DNA of 64,000 nucleotides from CAVQZA01 sp963724805. GTDB taxonomy: Bacteria; Actinomycetota; Thermoleophilia; Gaiellales; Gaiellaceae. The DNA is taken from NCBI GenBank assembly GCA_963724805.1, contig CAVRWA010000014.1, positions 186,001 through 250,000 on the forward strand, in the 5' to 3' direction. Under the pieces are notes generated by a model. That model made no database searches and had not been told where the DNA came from. It was given only the letters and a program-made list of their open reading frames with translations. The position numbers and the translations under genes are program-made. Numbering within the stretch: position 1 is the first letter of the stretch; every line of letters starts with the position of its first letter. Shown here one piece after another: positions 1-9,479 of the stretch.

Positions 1-444
1 CCGCGGGGCCCGGGCGGGCTCTGCGAGCCGCCGACGCGCGAGGCGCTCGGCGCCCTTTCGCCGCTGCGGCTGCGGACTCTCGGCCTGGCCGAGCGGCGAG
101 CCGCAGCGCTCGTCCGCGTGTGCCGCACGCTCGACCTCGAGCGTCTGCGCGACGTGCCCACCGAGGCGGCCGCGACCCGGCTCGAGCGCGAGCGCGCGCT
201 GGGGCCCTGGTCGGCCGGCGTGATCTGCCTGCAGGGGCTCGGCCGGAGCGAGCGCGGGCTCGTCGGCGACCTGGGTCTCGTCAAGCTCCTTGCCGCCCTG
301 CGCGGACGGCCGGTCGAGGGCTGGGAGACGCAGGAGCTGCTCGAGCCCTACGGCGAGTGGGCCGGGCTCGCGAGCGTGTACCTGCTCGCCGGGATGGGGG
401 CGGGGCTCGTCCCCGGCGCGCCTGCCCGCCGCCACGCAGCCTGA
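1..444 (+). CDS. DNA-3-methyladenine glycosylase II (AlkA-like), 5' partial
   Basis: C-terminal part of a helix-hairpin-helix DNA glycosylase that excises alkylated bases in base-excision repair. The frame is open from base 1, so the start lies outside the window. The visible 147 residues hold the HhH-GPD core. GPWSAG is the hairpin segment, and the Asp of VGDLGL sits where this family keeps its catalytic Asp. A terminal Tyr-Gly-Glu-Trp helix follows. AlkA-type is the best fit among HhH-GPD glycosylases, but the missing N-terminal domain prevents a firm subfamily call. proC starts 13 bases downstream on the same strand. Confidence 0.8.
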   Translation, partial: PRGPGGLCEPPTREALGALSPLRLRTLGLAERRAAALVRVCRTLDLERLRDVPTEAAATRLERERALGPWSAGVICLQGLGRSERGLVGDLGLVKLLAALRGRPVEGWETQELLEPYGEWAGLASVYLLAGMGAGLVPGAPARRHAA

Positions 445-457
445 ATACACTGAGCAC

Positions 458-1282
458 ATGACCGTGGACGCTCGGCGGGTGGCGATCATCGGGTGCGGCA
501 AGATCGGCGAGTCGCTGCTGCGCGGCCTGCTTTCGTCCGACTGGAGAGCGCCCGGCGAGATCGTCGTCACGGCACGCCGCGAGGAGCGCGTGCGCGAGCT
601 GGCCGACCGTTACGGCGTCGAAGGCGCGATGTCGAACACCGAGGCGGTCGCCGGCGCCGCGCTGATCGTGATCGCCGTCAAGCCCCAGGACTTCGACGCC
701 CTGCTGGGCGAGATCGGCGGCCTGCTGACCGAGGAGCAGACGGTGCTCTCGGTCGCGGCCGCGATCCCCACCGCCTACATCGAGAAGCGGATCGCGCCGC
801 GCGTGCCCGTCGTGCGTGCGATGCCGAATGCCCCGGCCGTCGTCCACGAGGGGATCGCGGGCGTCTGCGCGGGCGCGCACGCCGATGACGCGCATCTCGC
901 GCTCGCCGAGGAGGTGCTCGGCCACCTCGGCTACGCCGTACGCGTGCCCGAGAAGGCGATGGACGCCGTCACGGCCGTGTCCGGCTCGGGCCCCGCGTAC
1001 TTCGCCCTGCTCGCCGAGGCGATGATCGAGGCGGGGATCCTGCTCGGGCTCACGCGCGAGACCTCGACCCAGCTCGTGGTGCAGACGATGTTCGGCACCG
1101 CGAAGCTGCTCCGCGACGAGGAGATGCACCCGGTCGTCCTCCGCGAGGCGGTCACCTCACCGGGCGGGACGACAACGCGGGCGATCCACGAGCTGGAGCA
1201 GGCGGGCGTCCGGGCCGCGTTCATGAACGCGATCCAGGCCGCGATGGAGCGCTCCCGCGAGCTAGCCGCGGGCGAGCCGTAG
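458..1282 (+). CDS. proC: Pyrroline-5-carboxylate reductase
   Basis: Cytoplasmic enzyme that reduces 1-pyrroline-5-carboxylate to proline with NAD(P)H, the last step of proline synthesis. The 274 residues match the family length. A Rossmann motif (IIGCGKIGESL) lies near residue 8. The conserved C-terminal signatures SGSGPAYFALLAEAM and SPGGTT are present. The ATG at 458 is chosen because any earlier in-frame start would run deep into the preceding glycosylase gene and lacks the Rossmann-proximal N-terminus. The thiolase gene follows after 10 bases, so the two are probably co-transcribed. Confidence 0.95.
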   Translation: MTVDARRVAIIGCGKIGESLLRGLLSSDWRAPGEIVVTARREERVRELADRYGVEGAMSNTEAVAGAALIVIAVKPQDFDALLGEIGGLLTEEQTVLSVAAAIPTAYIEKRIAPRVPVVRAMPNAPAVVHEGIAGVCAGAHADDAHLALAEEVLGHLGYAVRVPEKAMDAVTAVSGSGPAYFALLAEAMIEAGILLGLTRETSTQLVVQTMFGTAKLLRDEEMHPVVLREAVTSPGGTTTRAIHELEQAGVRAAFMNAIQAAMERSRELAAGEP

Positions 1283-1292
1283 AATCGAGACG

Positions 1293-2507
1293 ATGACGCG
1301 AGAGCGACGGGAGGTCGTCTTCGTCGACGGTGTGCGCACCGCCTTCGGCAAGGCGGGGCCGAAGGGCCTCTTCTGGAAGACGCGCGCAGACGACATGGCC
1401 GTGAAGGTCGCGCGCGAGGTGCTGCGCCGCAATCCGCAGCTCCCGCCGGAGCGGATCGGCGACGTCGTGATGGCGGCGACTGCACAGGTCGGCGACCAGG
1501 GCCTCACGCTCGGGCGCGACGTCGCGCTGCTCGCGGGCATCCCGGCGACCGTCCCGGGGATGGCCGTCGACCGCATGTGCTCGGGAGCGCTCACCGCGGT
1601 CACGACCGGCGCGGGCGAGATCGCGATGGGCGCGGCCGACGTCGTCCTCGCCGGCGGCGTCGAGCACATGGGCCACCATCCGATGGGCGAGGACGTCGAT
1701 TTCAACCCGCGCTTCGTCGCCGAGCGCCTGATCGACGAGTCGGCCGCCGTGATGGGCGCGACGGCCGAGAACCTGCACGACCGCTTCCCGGAGCTCACGC
1801 GGGAGGACGCCGATCGCTTCGCCGCCGAGTCGCAGCGCAAGGCCGCGGCGGCCTGGGAGAACGGCGTGATGCGTGCGACCGTGGTACCGATGGCGGTCTT
1901 CGGCGACGAGGGCTGGCGCGTCGCCGACCGCGACGAGTTCCTGCGCCCCGACACGACCGTGGAGGCGCTCTCCGGATTGAAGACGCCCTTTCGCGCAGGC
2001 GGACGCGTGAGCGCGGGCAACTCGGCCGGGCTCACCGACGGCGCGACCGCGTGCCTGCTCGCGGCCGCGGAGACCGCCGAGGAGCTCGGGCTCGAGGCGA
2101 AGATGCGGCTTGTCGGCTTCGCCTATGCGGGCGTCGAGCCCGAGGTGATGGGGATCGGCCCGATCCCCGCCACGAAGCGCGTGCTCGAGCAGGCGGGCCT
2201 GACGATCGACGAGATCGGCCTGTTCGAGCTCAACGAGCCCTTCGCGGTCCAGGTCCTGACCTGGTGCGAGGGGATGGGAGTCGCGCCCGACGACCCGCGC
2301 CTGAACCCCTACGGCGGCGCGATCGCCTGCGGCCATCCGCTCGCCGCCACCGGTGTCCGGCTGATGGCCCAGCTCGCCTACGGCTTCGAGCAGCGCCCCG
2401 AGGTGCGATACGGGCTGACGGCGCTCTGCATCGGCCTCGGGATGGGCGCAGCCCTCCTCTGGGGGAACCTCTCGAGCCCTTGGCCGGAGCCCGAGGAACG
2501 TGCCTGA
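1293..2507 (+). CDS. fadA: Acetyl-CoA acyltransferase (thiolase)
   Basis: Thiolase that cleaves 3-ketoacyl-CoA in beta-oxidation (or condenses acyl-CoAs in reverse). It has 404 residues. The nucleophilic Cys is in DRMCSGAL at about residue 96. NEPFAVQV and the catalytic His of GGAIACGHPLAATG follow. The second Cys is in ALCIGLGMG, where most family members have CIGGGMG; here the second Gly is Leu, a mild variation. The stop overlaps the start of the hydratase/dehydrogenase gene by 8 bases, giving the classical fadA-fadB pairing. The symbol reflects family and context, not proven chain-length specificity. Confidence 0.9.
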   Translation: MTRERREVVFVDGVRTAFGKAGPKGLFWKTRADDMAVKVAREVLRRNPQLPPERIGDVVMAATAQVGDQGLTLGRDVALLAGIPATVPGMAVDRMCSGALTAVTTGAGEIAMGAADVVLAGGVEHMGHHPMGEDVDFNPRFVAERLIDESAAVMGATAENLHDRFPELTREDADRFAAESQRKAAAAWENGVMRATVVPMAVFGDEGWRVADRDEFLRPDTTVEALSGLKTPFRAGGRVSAGNSAGLTDGATACLLAAAETAEELGLEAKMRLVGFAYAGVEPEVMGIGPIPATKRVLEQAGLTIDEIGLFELNEPFAVQVLTWCEGMGVAPDDPRLNPYGGAIACGHPLAATGVRLMAQLAYGFEQRPEVRYGLTALCIGLGMGAALLWGNLSSPWPEPEERA

Positions 2508-4479
2508 GACGCAGTTCTTCCTCCAGCGCGTCGAGACGCGGCTCGGCCCGCTCGCCCTCGTGACCATCGACAACGGCGAGGACTACACCAAGCCGACCGT
2601 CTTCTCGCGCGGCGCGATCGAGTCGGCGCAGCGGGTCGTCGGTGAGCTCGAGTCCGGCGACTGGGTCGCGATGGTGGTGACCGGGAAGCCGTTCGTGTTC
2701 GCAGCCGGCGCCGACATCACCGAGTTCCCGAAGGTGCGCGACCGCGAGACTGCGATCGAGGGGAGTCGTGCCGGGCACGACCTCTTCGGCCGCATCCGCG
2801 CCCTGCCCTACCCGACGGTCGCCGCGATCAACGGCGCCTGCCTCGGCGGCGGCCTCGAGATCTCGCTCCACTGCTCGGCGCGCACGATCTCGACCTCGGT
2901 GCGCCACTTCGGCTTCCCCGAGGTCTTTCTGGGGATCATCCCCGGCTGGGGCGGCACGCAGCTCGCGCCACAGCTGATCGGCCCGGCCCAGGCGGTGAAG
3001 CTGATCGTCGAGAACCCGCTGCGTCAGAACCGGATGCTCGACGGCGCGAAGGCGTTCGAGTGGGGCCTCGCCGACCGCCTGCTCGAGCCGGTGGAGTTCG
3101 TGGACGAGTCGATCGCCTACGCGCTCGAGCTCGTCGAGGGCGGGCTGCCGGAGCGGGCCGAGCCGGACTGGTCGGACCTCGAGACCGTGCTCCGCCGCGC
3201 ACGGACCGCCGTCGACGACGCCGTCCACGGCGCCGCGCCGGCGCCGTACGTCGCGATCGACCTGATCGAGGGCGCAGGAAGCTGGACACTCGAGGAGGGC
3301 TACAGGCGCGAGGAGGAGGCGATCGCAAACCTGATTCTCTCGCGCCAGGCGCAGGCGTCGCTCTACGCGTTCGACCTCGTCGAGCGGCGCGCGAAGCGCG
3401 GAGTCGGGATCCCGGACGCGAAGCCGCTCCCGGTGCAGAAGGTCGGGATCGTCGGCGCCGGCCTGATGGCGACCCAGCTCGCGACCCTCTTCCTGCGACG
3501 CCTCGAGGTGCCGATCGTGATGCGCGACATCGATGCCGCGCGCGTGGAATCCGCGCTCGAAGCCGTGCGCGACGGACTGCCCGCGAACCGCTACGACGAG
3601 GGCAAGCGCCGCTTCCTCGGCTCGCTCGTCACCGGCTCGACGGAGCTGGACGTGTTCGAGGGCTGCGACTTCGTGCTCGAGGCGGTGTTCGAGGAGCTCG
3701 CGGTGAAGAAGCAGGTCTTCGGCGAGCTCGAGGCGATCGTCTCGCCCGAGTGCATCTTCGCCACGAATACCTCGTCGCTCTCGGTGACCGAGATGGGCGC
3801 GGGCCTCGAGCATCCCGGGCGGCTCGTGGGGATGCACTTCTTCAACCCCGTGGCGATGATGCCCCTGCTCGAGCTGATCCGCACTCCCGAGACCGGCGAC
3901 ACCACGCTCGCGACCGCCTGGGCCCTCTCGCAAAAGCTCGGCAAGCGCGGCGTGCTCGTCGAGGACGCGCCCGGCTTCGTCGTCAACCGGGTGCTGACGC
4001 GGATGACGCGCGTGCTGATGGACGCGATCGAGCACGGCTCCTCGGTGGAGGACACCGACGAGGCGATCCTCCGGCTCGGGATGCCGATGGCACCATCGGT
4101 GCTGCTGCAGATGGTCGGGCCCCGCGTCGCCAACCACGTGCTCGAGACGCTGCACGCGGCGTTCCCGGACCGCTTCCCGCTCTCGCCGGCGCTCGCGGCC
4201 TACGCAGAGGGAGCCGAAGAGCCTGTGATCGTCGAGCCTGCACCGTGGTCGATCGAGGAGATCCAGGAGCGCGCAATGGACGCAGTCGCGGACGAGATCC
4301 AGCACATGCTCGCCGAGGGCGTCGTCGCGGAGGCGGCCGACGTCGACACGTGCCTGCTGCTCGGTGCCGGCTGGCCGTTCTTCATGGGCGGCGCGACGAG
4401 GTACCTCGACCAGACGGGCGTCTCGGAGCGGCTGTTCGGCCGGCCGTTCGCCGAGGCCGGCGCTAAGGTGGTCGCCTGA
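2500..4479 (+). CDS. fadB: Enoyl-CoA hydratase / 3-hydroxyacyl-CoA dehydrogenase fusion
   Basis: Bifunctional beta-oxidation enzyme: hydrates enoyl-CoA, then oxidises 3-hydroxyacyl-CoA with NAD+. Residues 1-190 are a crotonase domain with an oxyanion-hole region (AAGADITEF) and two catalytic Glu positions (GGGLEISL and FPEVFLGIIPG). An NAD-binding domain begins near residue 317 (VGIVGAGLMATQLA). The dehydrogenase catalytic His lies in MHFFNPV. A C-terminal helical repeat completes 659 residues, slightly shorter than E. coli FadB. The GTG start at 2500 lies inside the thiolase gene. The neighbouring thiolase supplies the last reaction of the cycle. Confidence 0.92.
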   Translation: MPETQFFLQRVETRLGPLALVTIDNGEDYTKPTVFSRGAIESAQRVVGELESGDWVAMVVTGKPFVFAAGADITEFPKVRDRETAIEGSRAGHDLFGRIRALPYPTVAAINGACLGGGLEISLHCSARTISTSVRHFGFPEVFLGIIPGWGGTQLAPQLIGPAQAVKLIVENPLRQNRMLDGAKAFEWGLADRLLEPVEFVDESIAYALELVEGGLPERAEPDWSDLETVLRRARTAVDDAVHGAAPAPYVAIDLIEGAGSWTLEEGYRREEEAIANLILSRQAQASLYAFDLVERRAKRGVGIPDAKPLPVQKVGIVGAGLMATQLATLFLRRLEVPIVMRDIDAARVESALEAVRDGLPANRYDEGKRRFLGSLVTGSTELDVFEGCDFVLEAVFEELAVKKQVFGELEAIVSPECIFATNTSSLSVTEMGAGLEHPGRLVGMHFFNPVAMMPLLELIRTPETGDTTLATAWALSQKLGKRGVLVEDAPGFVVNRVLTRMTRVLMDAIEHGSSVEDTDEAILRLGMPMAPSVLLQMVGPRVANHVLETLHAAFPDRFPLSPALAAYAEGAEEPVIVEPAPWSIEEIQERAMDAVADEIQHMLAEGVVAEAADVDTCLLLGAGWPFFMGGATRYLDQTGVSERLFGRPFAEAGAKVVA

Positions 4480-5051
4480 TGGCCTCCGACGACTTTCGCG
4501 TCAGAGTCACGTGCGAGGACGCCGAGGGGCTGCTCGAGAACCTGCACCTCTCCGCGACGTCGGCCGAGGAGCTCGCCGATGAGCTGAAGGGCCAGCGGCT
4601 TGCGGTCACCCGGGACGACGACACGGTGTTCGTCTACACGGACACGCGCGCACAGGCCGAGGCGGTGCTGCCGTTCGTCGAGGGGCAGGGCGACGTGGTG
4701 ATCGAGCACTGGCTCGCCGACGAGGAGCGCTGGGACGACGAGCCGACGCATCCGAGCTCCGACGAGGACCTGATCGAACGGGGCTACGCGCCCTGGGAGG
4801 TGCACGTCGAGTGCGAGTCGGTCGAAGCAGCCCGCGTGCTCGAGGCCCAGCTCGAGGAGGAGGGATACTCGGCGACACGCAGCTTCAAGTTCGTGATCGC
4901 CGGCACCGAGACCCGTGAGGAGGCCGTCGCGCTCGCCGAGCGGTTCCACGGCGAGGCGGAGCCCGGCGGCGAGCTCGTGTGGGAGGTCGCACCGCAGAAC
5001 CCGTTCGCCCGGATCTTCGGCGGCCTCGGCGGCAGCGGCACTCCCATCTAG
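4479..5051 (+). CDS. Conserved-type hypothetical protein with two similar half domains
   Basis: I do not recognise this 190-residue acidic protein. It begins at the TGATG junction with the preceding fadB-like gene, so it is translationally coupled to beta-oxidation genes. The two halves look related. Each opens with an alternating strand ending in an acidic residue (VRVTCEDAE near residue 7, VHVECESVE near 108). An amphipathic helix, a strand (TVFVYTDTR / KFVIAGTET) and a second helix follow. This suggests a tandem ferredoxin-like fold of the kind used in regulatory or dimerising modules. No catalytic motif is visible. The C-terminus is Gly- and Pro-rich. Confidence 0.7.
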   Translation: MASDDFRVRVTCEDAEGLLENLHLSATSAEELADELKGQRLAVTRDDDTVFVYTDTRAQAEAVLPFVEGQGDVVIEHWLADEERWDDEPTHPSSDEDLIERGYAPWEVHVECESVEAARVLEAQLEEEGYSATRSFKFVIAGTETREEAVALAERFHGEAEPGGELVWEVAPQNPFARIFGGLGGSGTPI

Positions 5052-5238
5052 ACCTCCTCCCGCCCGGGGCCACCCCGTGCCACCACCCGCTGGCGATCGT
5101 AGTCGGGAAAAGCGCGCGTATCTGCGACAGAACTGTGACAACAAAGCGCGGTCACCGGACCGTCCAAATTCCGGTATGCTGCGGTTGCGGCGCGGCCCGG
5201 CTGACTCAGCGGTAGCGCCCGCCCTCTGTTTCAAGCCT

Positions 5239-5259
5239 GCAGCACACGAGATGTGCTGC
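5239..5259 (+). promoter_or_regulatory. Hairpin just upstream of the helicase start
   Basis: A perfect 8-base-pair stem (GCAGCACA with TGTGCTGC) and a 5-base loop end 4 bases before the ATG at 5264, in the place of a Shine-Dalgarno sequence, which is not visible. It could occlude initiation at 5264 or indicate that translation really starts at the in-frame ATG at 5294. The rest of 5052-5263 holds no gene that I can support. Confidence 0.45.
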
Positions 5260-5263
5260 GCAC

Positions 5264-7825
5264 ATGCAGAAAACGACCGAGAATCCGACGACGATGCCGG
5301 AGACGGCGGACGGCCTCGTGGCAGCCGCACTCCGAGCCGAGGGCTGGGCCGGCGAGCCCTTCCTCCACCCTGGTGAGGATCCGGCGCTGGCGCTCGGACC
5401 GGGAACCGCGCGCCGGCTCGCGCTCGACGAGGCGCTTGTCGAGATCGAGGCCGGGCGCCGTAAGCCCTCGCCGGGCTGGAAGGTGCGGTTCGCCCTCATG
5501 TTGGGGCTCGAGCGCGTCCTCTCCGACCCCGCCCCGCACCTAGCGTCCGGCACCGAGCTGCGCCGGCACCAGATCGACGCGCTCGCCGGGATGCTGGCGG
5601 AGCTGATCGCCGCGAATGAGCTGGTGGCGGAGGCCAACGGCAACGGCCACGGGGTCGTGGTGGCCGAGGACGCGGCGATCGAGGACGACGACGATGACGA
5701 CGAGGTGACCGACGTGGACGCCGAAGAGGAGGAGGACGACGAGGAGCCCGAGCTTCCGGCGGACGCCGACCCGGGCGCCGTGCGCCGCTACCGCTTCCGC
5801 CACCCGACGGCCTCCGGCAAGACGATCGCCGCCGCCGGCTTCGTCGAGGCCGCGCGCAGCCTCGGCGTCCTGATCCTGACCCACCGTCGTCTGCTCGTCT
5901 CGCAGTTCGAGCGCGACCTCACGACCGAGGGGTACGGCGACAGGTTCGCACCGGCGGTCGAGGCCGGCACGGATCCGCTCCGCGGGAACCCGCTCACGAT
6001 CCAGACGTACGCGTGGTTCGCGCGGCACGTCGACTCGGTCTCGCGCGACGCGTACCAGCTCGTGATCGCCGACGAGGCTCACACCGCGCTCGGCGAGAAG
6101 ACGAGCGCCGCGATCCGCAGCTTCCCGGAGCCCATCTACATCGGCATGACCGCGACCGAGCAGCTGATCGCCAAGCAGGTCTCGGACGTTTTCCCGGCCT
6201 CGGTCGACGACCTGCCGCTCGCAGATGCTGCGCGGCGCGGGCTGATCGCGCCGCTGCGCTCACTGCGGGTCCCGCCCGCAGCAGCGATCCACTCCGTTCC
6301 CATCGTCGGCGGCGACTTCGACGAGGGCGCCCTGGCCGCCGCTCTCGACCACCAGGCACTCAACCAGGCGGCGGCGAGCCTCTACCGCGACCGCTTCGAC
6401 AACACGCCCGGGATCGTCTACGCCGCCGGGGTCGAGCACGCCTACAACCTCGCGCAGGAGTTCCGCGCCGCCGGGATCAAGGCCGAAGCCGTGAGCGGAC
6501 GCACGCCGCCGGTCAAGCTGGCCGAGACGCTCGCCGCCTACGAGCGCGGCGAGATCAACGTGCTGATCAACGCGATGCTGCTCGCGGAGGGATGGAACTC
6601 GCCGCGAGCGACCGTCGTCATGCACCTGGCCCCGACCGCGTCGAAGCGCGTGTACCAGCAGCGGATCGGCCGCATCATGCGGACTCACCCGCGCAAGGAG
6701 GCCGGCATCGTCGTCGACTTCGTGCCGAAGAACGCGACCCACAACGAGCGCGTCGTCTCGCTCCACTCGCTCCTCGACTCCGACTTCTACCGCGAGGGGG
6801 CGCGCGTAACTCCGGCGCCCCGCCGTCGCGTGCAGCGACGCGCGCGCCGCAGACTCACCCCGGCGCCGTGGCTCGTGCCCGTGACCCCGGACGTCCGCCG
6901 TCGGCTCGCCGTGATCCAGCGCGAGTGGCAGCGCGTCGACCCACGCTTCCTCGACGAGGACGAGCAGCGGTACTGGGCGACGATCGCCGCGCGCCAGGTG
7001 CGTTACGAGGACCGCGCCGAGTTCGTCAAGAAGCTCACGGACGGCCGCGCCTCGCGAGCCTGCCTCGAGCAGTTCCTCGCCACCTGCGCCGCCGAGAACC
7101 CGAACCGGCGCCTGCGCATGACCGCCCTCGCCGACCGCGTCTCGATGACCGTCGAGCGCGCCGACTTCGACGACCTCGTCACGCTCGTGACCTCCGCCCC
7201 TCCATGGGAGAAAGACCGTATGCAGGGGATCCGGATCCTGCTCCGTGCGATCGCCGAGGGACACGCGAACGCGCCCGAGCAGATCCAGGCGCGCTGGACG
7301 TGGAAGCTCGCCCGCGCGAGCCGCAAGGTGCAGGACCGCCGCGCGAGCGCGGAGTACCCCGAGGCGAAGCGCCTGCTCGGCGCCCTAGCGAACTCCCGTG
7401 GCCACCGGCACGAGGAGAACGCGGCGCGGCTCGTCGCCGAGGCGATGAAGCTTCCGCTGCCCGTCGGCGTCGCGTTGCTCGCCTCCGCCGAGGCCTACAC
7501 GCCCCGCGCGTCCAAGCTGCTCGACGCCGCGCGCGAGGAGATCGCGCCGCTGCCCGAGATCGCCGCGGCCCTCGCCGAGAACCTGCCCGCGCCGAAGGCG
7601 ACACCCGGGCGATCCCGCAGGCGCCGGCGCAAGAAGAAAGGCACGCAGGCGACGGGAGCCGGAGCGGTCGCGCAGCCCGGCGAGAACGGAGCTCAGCCGT
7701 CGCCGGCGACGGGCGACGCGCCGACGCGGCCCAAGCGTCGTCGCCGCAAGCCTCGCGCCCGCACCGAAGCAGCGGCCGACGCGCCGGCCGTCGTCGAGCC
7801 GCAGCCCGCCGCAGCCGAGCAGTAA
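5264..7825 (+). CDS. Superfamily II DEAD/DEAH-box helicase with acidic insert and basic tail
   Basis: Predicted ATP-dependent nucleic-acid helicase, 853 residues. Walker A variant PTASGKT near residue 181, DEAH-type box ADEAHT near 268, motif III MTAT near 290 and motif VI QRIGRIMRT near 466 define an SF2 core. An almost purely Asp/Glu stretch (about residues 139-165) precedes Walker A. The last 75 residues are Arg/Lys-rich clusters alternating with Ala, Pro and Gly, probably disordered and nucleic-acid binding. The middle (550-780) is helical and unassigned. An alternative ATG at 5294 would trim 10 residues. RNA versus DNA substrate cannot be decided from sequence. Confidence 0.85.
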   Translation: MQKTTENPTTMPETADGLVAAALRAEGWAGEPFLHPGEDPALALGPGTARRLALDEALVEIEAGRRKPSPGWKVRFALMLGLERVLSDPAPHLASGTELRRHQIDALAGMLAELIAANELVAEANGNGHGVVVAEDAAIEDDDDDDEVTDVDAEEEEDDEEPELPADADPGAVRRYRFRHPTASGKTIAAAGFVEAARSLGVLILTHRRLLVSQFERDLTTEGYGDRFAPAVEAGTDPLRGNPLTIQTYAWFARHVDSVSRDAYQLVIADEAHTALGEKTSAAIRSFPEPIYIGMTATEQLIAKQVSDVFPASVDDLPLADAARRGLIAPLRSLRVPPAAAIHSVPIVGGDFDEGALAAALDHQALNQAAASLYRDRFDNTPGIVYAAGVEHAYNLAQEFRAAGIKAEAVSGRTPPVKLAETLAAYERGEINVLINAMLLAEGWNSPRATVVMHLAPTASKRVYQQRIGRIMRTHPRKEAGIVVDFVPKNATHNERVVSLHSLLDSDFYREGARVTPAPRRRVQRRARRRLTPAPWLVPVTPDVRRRLAVIQREWQRVDPRFLDEDEQRYWATIAARQVRYEDRAEFVKKLTDGRASRACLEQFLATCAAENPNRRLRMTALADRVSMTVERADFDDLVTLVTSAPPWEKDRMQGIRILLRAIAEGHANAPEQIQARWTWKLARASRKVQDRRASAEYPEAKRLLGALANSRGHRHEENAARLVAEAMKLPLPVGVALLASAEAYTPRASKLLDAAREEIAPLPEIAAALAENLPAPKATPGRSRRRRRKKKGTQATGAGAVAQPGENGAQPSPATGDAPTRPKRRRRKPRARTEAAADAPAVVEPQPAAAEQ

Positions 7826-7847
7826 CCCTCGCTACCCTCCCGGAGAG

Positions 7848-9473
7848 ATGCTCCTGCTCCTCGGGATCGGCTTTCTCGCGGGGGTCATCACCGCTCTTTC
7901 TCCGTGCGTGCTGCCGGTGCTGCCGATCCTGCTCGCCGGCGGCGCGACGGGCGGACGCAGGCGGCCCTACGCGATCGTCGCGGGGATCGTCCTCAGCTTC
8001 ACGGTCTTCACTCTCGCGGCCGCGTGGCTCCTCGATCTGCTCGGCCTACCGGAGGACGTCCTTCGCAACCTCGCGATCGCGCTCCTCTTCCTGCTCGCGG
8101 CGACCCTCGTCTTCCCCCGGTTCGGCCTCCTGTTGGAGCGGCCCGTCGCACGCCTCACCAGGCGCCGAGGCGGCGACCTCGGCGGTGGCTTCCTCCTCGG
8201 CGCGAGCCTCGGGCTCGTGTTCGTCCCGTGCGCCGGGCCGGTGCTCGCGACGATCTCTGTGCTCGCGGCCCAGCACAAGGTCGGCCTCGAGGCCGTGCTG
8301 CTCACGGTCGTCTACGCACTCGGGGCAGCCGTGCCGATGCTGCTCGTCGCGATCGGCGGCCAGCGCGCCTCGGGCCGCCTGCGCGCCCACGGCCTCGCGC
8401 TGCGCCGGGCGATGGGCGTGGTCGTAGCCCTCGCGGCGCTGGCACTGGTGTTCGACACCGAGCAGAGCCTCCAGGTCGCGCTCGGCGGCTACACGAGCGC
8501 GCTCCAACGCCACACCGAGGCGACCGCCTCGGCGCAGGCACGGCTCGCGAAGCTCCGCCATGCGCCTCAGAAGCCCTCGACCGCCGGCTACCGCCGCGCG
8601 CCCGAGTTCAAGGACATCGCGCACTGGCTCAACACGCCCGGCGACCGCCCACTCACACTCGCCGGCCTGCGCGGCAAGGTCGTCCTCGTCGACTTCTGGA
8701 CGTACTCGTGCATCAACTGCATCCGCACGCTGCCCCACCTCCGGGCCTGGTACGCGGCCTATCACTCGCGAGGGCTCGAGATCGTCGGCGTCCACACACC
8801 CGAGTTCGCCTTCGAGCACGTGCTCGGGAACGTCCGCCGGGCGACCCACGACCTCCACGTGACGTGGCCCGTCGCGCTCGACAACGACTTCGGGACCTGG
8901 AACGCGTACTCCAACGAGTACTGGCCCGCCGAGTACCTGATCGACCGGTCGGGCCGTCTCCGCCACGTGCACTTCGGCGAAAGCGACTACGACGGCTCCG
9001 AGCGGGAGATCCGCTCGCTGCTCGCCCGGGGCGCCGGACTGCCTGCTCGTCTGACGAGCGTGGCCGACCGCACCCCGACCGAGGCGACGACGCCCGAGTC
9101 CTATCTCGGCTACGAGCGGCTGCAGCGCTATGCCGGCTCGAGGATCGTCCCCGACCAGGCTGCGTCCTACCGCTTCCCGTTCGGCCTCGGCGACGACGAG
9201 CTCGCCTACGCCGGCGTCTGGACTGTCGGGCCGCAGGCGATCGCTGCGGGCCTCGGCGCCCGCCTTCGCCTCCACTTCCGGGCCCGGCATGTCTACCTCG
9301 TGCTGGGCGGACAGGGCCGCGTCCGGAGCCTGATCGCCGACAAGCCCGCCGGGACGGTCGACGTGAACGGGTACCGGCTCTACACGATCCGCAGCGAGAA
9401 GACGGCCGCGAACGCGATCCTCGAGCTGCAGTTCGACCCGGGCGTGCGCGCCTACGCGTTCACGTTCGGCTAG
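7848..9473 (+). CDS. dipZ: DipZ-type CcdA-thioredoxin fusion membrane protein
   Basis: Membrane disulfide/thiol transport protein of the DipZ class (CcdA-thioredoxin fusions known from mycobacteria). Residues 1-200 form a CcdA-like six-helix domain with the two redox Cys in LSPCVLP and FVPCAGP. Residues about 255-390 form a TlpA-like thioredoxin domain with CxxC in YSCINCIRT. The last roughly 150 residues form a beta-rich domain typical of DipZ. It should carry electrons from the cytoplasm to extracytoplasmic thiols, for example for cytochrome c maturation or protein repair. It starts 22 bases after the helicase stop and converges with the PAC2 gene. Confidence 0.9.
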   Translation: MLLLLGIGFLAGVITALSPCVLPVLPILLAGGATGGRRRPYAIVAGIVLSFTVFTLAAAWLLDLLGLPEDVLRNLAIALLFLLAATLVFPRFGLLLERPVARLTRRRGGDLGGGFLLGASLGLVFVPCAGPVLATISVLAAQHKVGLEAVLLTVVYALGAAVPMLLVAIGGQRASGRLRAHGLALRRAMGVVVALAALALVFDTEQSLQVALGGYTSALQRHTEATASAQARLAKLRHAPQKPSTAGYRRAPEFKDIAHWLNTPGDRPLTLAGLRGKVVLVDFWTYSCINCIRTLPHLRAWYAAYHSRGLEIVGVHTPEFAFEHVLGNVRRATHDLHVTWPVALDNDFGTWNAYSNEYWPAEYLIDRSGRLRHVHFGESDYDGSEREIRSLLARGAGLPARLTSVADRTPTEATTPESYLGYERLQRYAGSRIVPDQAASYRFPFGLGDDELAYAGVWTVGPQAIAAGLGARLRLHFRARHVYLVLGGQGRVRSLIADKPAGTVDVNGYRLYTIRSEKTAANAILELQFDPGVRAYAFTFG

Positions 9474-9479
9474 CGGCCA

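Noticed and set aside
5196..5260. tRNA-like stretch containing a D-arm-like CTCAGCGGTAG
   Set aside because: No complementary acceptor ends and no TTCRA-type T-arm; the downstream part is a separate 8-pair hairpin. At most a tRNA remnant.
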